A DNA stretch of 54,892 nt, taken from contig JACCER010000022.1 in assembly GCA_013416445.1 (NCBI GenBank), forward strand, positions 1-54,892. Reading direction: 5' to 3'. A model generated the notes under the pieces. That model searched no databases. It was not told the origin of the DNA and saw only the letters and a list, made by a program, of their open reading frames with translations. The translations under genes were made by a program, and so were the position numbers. Shown here piece after piece: positions 53,592 through 54,892 of this stretch (within the stretch, counting starts at the first letter, position 1; each line of letters begins with the position of its first letter). The stretch is from Alcaligenaceae bacterium. GTDB taxonomy: Bacteria > Pseudomonadota > Gammaproteobacteria > Burkholderiales > Burkholderiaceae_B.

Positions 53592-53869
53592 CAGTGATAG
53601 TCCTTATAGTCCAGCACATAGGCATTTCCGTCTTCAAAAGCAAAGGTAATACGCCAGTTTCCGTTGACAGTAATTGACCAGCGGTCTTTCATTGCGCCCT
53701 TGAGGGGATGGAGCCTAAATCCTGGGATGTCCATGTCTTCGATAGCCTGAGCCGTATCAAGGGCGGACAGTTGTAGACGAAGACGTTTGGCATGGCTTAC
53801 TTGAACGCCGGATGCGTTGCCTGTCTCGAACAGCCGACGAAGGCCTTTGTGCCGAAAACTCTTGATCAT
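53591..53869 (-). CDS. higB: HigB-type toxin (RelE superfamily)
   Basis: 92-residue RelE/HigB-like ribosome-dependent mRNA interferase. Begins MIKSFRHKGLRRLFETG; LHPLKGAMKDRWSITVNGNWRITF carries the basic active-site surface; ends DYKDYH. Toxin-first order is typical for higBA. Full length and apparently intact. Confidence 0.93.
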   Translation of the reverse strand: MIKSFRHKGLRRLFETGNASGVQVSHAKRLRLQLSALDTAQAIEDMDIPGFRLHPLKGAMKDRWSITVNGNWRITFAFEDGNAYVLDYKDYH

Positions 53870-53940
53870 AGAATGATTGTAGTGTGTTGCGCATCACGAA
53901 TCAATAGAACAGGCCTAGGGCCACCATGGAGTGCTAGGCG

Positions 53941-53976
53941 CAGCGGAGCTTGAGCCCACGACCTCCGGCGTGACAG
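53941..53976 (-). other. tRNA-Asp 3'-half remnant
   Basis: Read on the minus strand, CTGTCACGCCGGAGGTCGTGGG matches the anticodon loop (GTC), 3' anticodon stem, variable loop and T stem of beta-proteobacterial tRNA-Asp with about two differences, as recalled. The T arm can still fold as GTGGG / TCCGC round a CTCAAGC loop. The 5' half is absent, replaced at the anticodon stem. This is the kind of scar left by elements that integrate into tRNA genes. Confidence 0.6.
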
Positions 53977-54202
53977 TCCCCTGATCGAAGTCGATGTTTA
54001 TGCGGGTTTTCGGCCAAATCTTATTCTAAAAACGTGTCAGTTTGATGTTGTTTGATGCCGTTTGGCGTAGTTTCATTCTAAAATTTTTGAAATGAAACCT
54101 GTGCTCAGCCCTGCACCATGGATAGGTTGCAAGTGGCCATGTTATATCCTTCAATAATGATTTATGGTGAAAGAGAGAGGCAGGAGGGTGGCTGCTTTCG
54201 AG

Positions 54203-54344
54203 CGAGGCTGTGTGAAAACTCAATCGTGAACGGGCTGACTTGAAACTCGACCTCCCAGATCGATCTAGGTTCGACGATTGCGTAATCGGGAATGGTTTTG
54301 CTACTCCCGAAAATGAGACTTTTTCGCGTTTTCACACAGCCTCG
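54203..54344. mobile_element. MITE-like element with 17-bp inverted ends
   Basis: CGAGGCTGTGTGAAAAC at 54203-54219 and its exact inverse at 54328-54344 flank 108 bases. No transposase inside. The ends look like those of insertion sequences with GGCTGTGTGAAAAC termini (IS1182-like, from memory). On the minus strand a short frame runs from end to end. It is most simply a non-autonomous derivative or an internally deleted insertion sequence. Confidence 0.65.
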
Positions 54345-54514
54345 ACCCAAAGGAGACTTTGATTGACCGGCGGCGCCTCTCTAGGCACTATTCTTCGGTA
54401 TATGAACTGCTAAATTTTGAACATGGATAGAGAGAGATGAGAGATGAGGGATGGAGGACGAGGCATTAAGTATCTGGGTGCCGCACCAGGCGTTCTACAT
54501 TCAGTCGATGCTCT

Positions 54515-54803
54515 TCAATACGACCTCTGCCTTCCAGTCGTTTGATTCATGTGTGCAATTTCTGTTAGGGCAGCCAGTATCGTTTGAGTTAGCGTCGCCC
54601 GAGGGCTGCGTCTATTCCAAATTACCCCAACTTTGCGTATCGGCGTCATATAAGGCAGAGGAATACGTGCAATGTTTAGAGCGCTACGCCACATCGGAGC
54701 CCAGTCGGGCAGTAATGATATTCCTAACCCATGCTCTACCAGTGCAGCAATGGCCATCATGCCGTCTAGCCCGGAAATTTCATTATTGTTGTAGAGAGGG
54801 GTA
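54515..54803 (-). pseudogene. LysR regulator fragment (C-terminal part)
   Basis: About 95 codons matching the end of a LysR effector domain: YNNNEISGLDGMMAIAALVEHGLGISLLP, then RIPLP and a normal C-terminus to the stop at 54515. The DNA-binding part and most of the effector domain are missing; the break is at about 54803, where the inverted repeat of the next element begins. Confidence 0.75.
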
Positions 54804-54892
54804 GGCAATCCCGTGCCAAAGGCTTATGGTTACTGGTATTCGACTCCACAACCAAACGGGATTGCCTATGCCAAATCGTACCACTGAAACCC
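54803..54892 (+). mobile_element. Left edge of a probable insertion element
   Basis: AGGCAATCCCGT (54803-54814) and ACGGGATTGCCT (54856-54867) are perfect 12-bp inverted repeats; directly after the second lies ATG at 54868 opening MPNRTTET, cut by the window end. It interrupts a LysR gene, as an insertion would. The family cannot be named from this little sequence. Confidence 0.5.

Larger units (their letters stand above)
53870..54514. other. Non-coding accessory scar region
   Basis: About 645 bases with no convincing gene, lower in GC than the neighbours, containing the tRNA-Asp fragment and a 142-bp element with inverted ends. Open frames here have no family resemblance. Confidence 0.6.

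Noticed and set aside
53870-54350. Small minus-strand frames of 62-65 codons
   Set aside because: They overlap the inverted-end element and tRNA remnant and show no protein-like features.

Overview
The window looks like chromosome of a moderately GC-rich beta-proteobacterium, most likely a member of the Alcaligenaceae (Bordetella/Pusillimonas-like). This is an inference from the ureD-ureA-ureJ-ureB-ureC-ureE-ureF-ureG order, the Bug/Tct solute-uptake genes, a CaiB-MaoC-Bug-acyl-CoA synthetase operon, and protein sequence flavour. No rRNA gene, intact tRNA or CRISPR array was seen.

Layout. 1-2.3 kb: a repeat fragment, an MFS transporter and an unrecognised 182-aa protein. 2.4-8.35 kb (minus strand): a complete urease operon with a HupE/UreJ nickel-transport protein between ureA and ureB. 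8.68-17.2 kb (plus): a giant cyclic beta-1,2-glucan synthase (NdvB-like), divergent from urease, followed by a convergent phospholipase-D-type lipoprotein. 19-27.6 kb: acyl-CoA metabolism, with a fused hydratase/3-hydroxyacyl-CoA dehydrogenase, a LysR regulator divergent from caiB-maoC-bug-acs, and a PaaG-like crotonase. 27.7-32.5 kb: a small unknown protein, an Ap4A-phosphorylase-like protein, an M20 peptidase, a methyltransferase, and an RluF-like protein without its catalytic aspartate. 32.5-33.2 kb is non-coding and full of palindromes. 33.2-37.9 kb (minus): a crotonase and a three-gene ABC importer of the Fe3+/polyamine type.

38.3-47.3 kb (plus) holds the most unusual content: two giant genes (1455 and 1537 codons) in a tight operon that match no family I can name with confidence. 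The first begins with an exact 14-residue proline-valine repeat, continues with a long Ala/Leu helical region, and ends in a beta-rich domain. Neither has a signal peptide or membrane segment. They are the best candidate here for an undescribed system.

47.4-51.2 kb: an Hsp15-like S4 protein, then a tricarboxylate-transport locus (response regulator, sensor kinase cut before its second membrane segment, a 23-codon signal-peptide-like remnant where tctC should be, tctB, tctA). 51.6-52.6 kb: thiopurine methyltransferase and a small membrane protein. 52.8-54.9 kb looks like an accessory scar: a higBA toxin-antitoxin pair followed by a C39-like cysteine peptidase, the 3' half of a tRNA-Asp gene, a 142-bp element with 17-bp inverted ends, a truncated LysR gene, and the edge of what seems to be an insertion element.

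A REP-like palindrome (GTAGGTCGGATTA...TAATCCGACNNAC) recurs between genes across the window, often at gene ends, and in places supplies the stop codons of the flanking genes.
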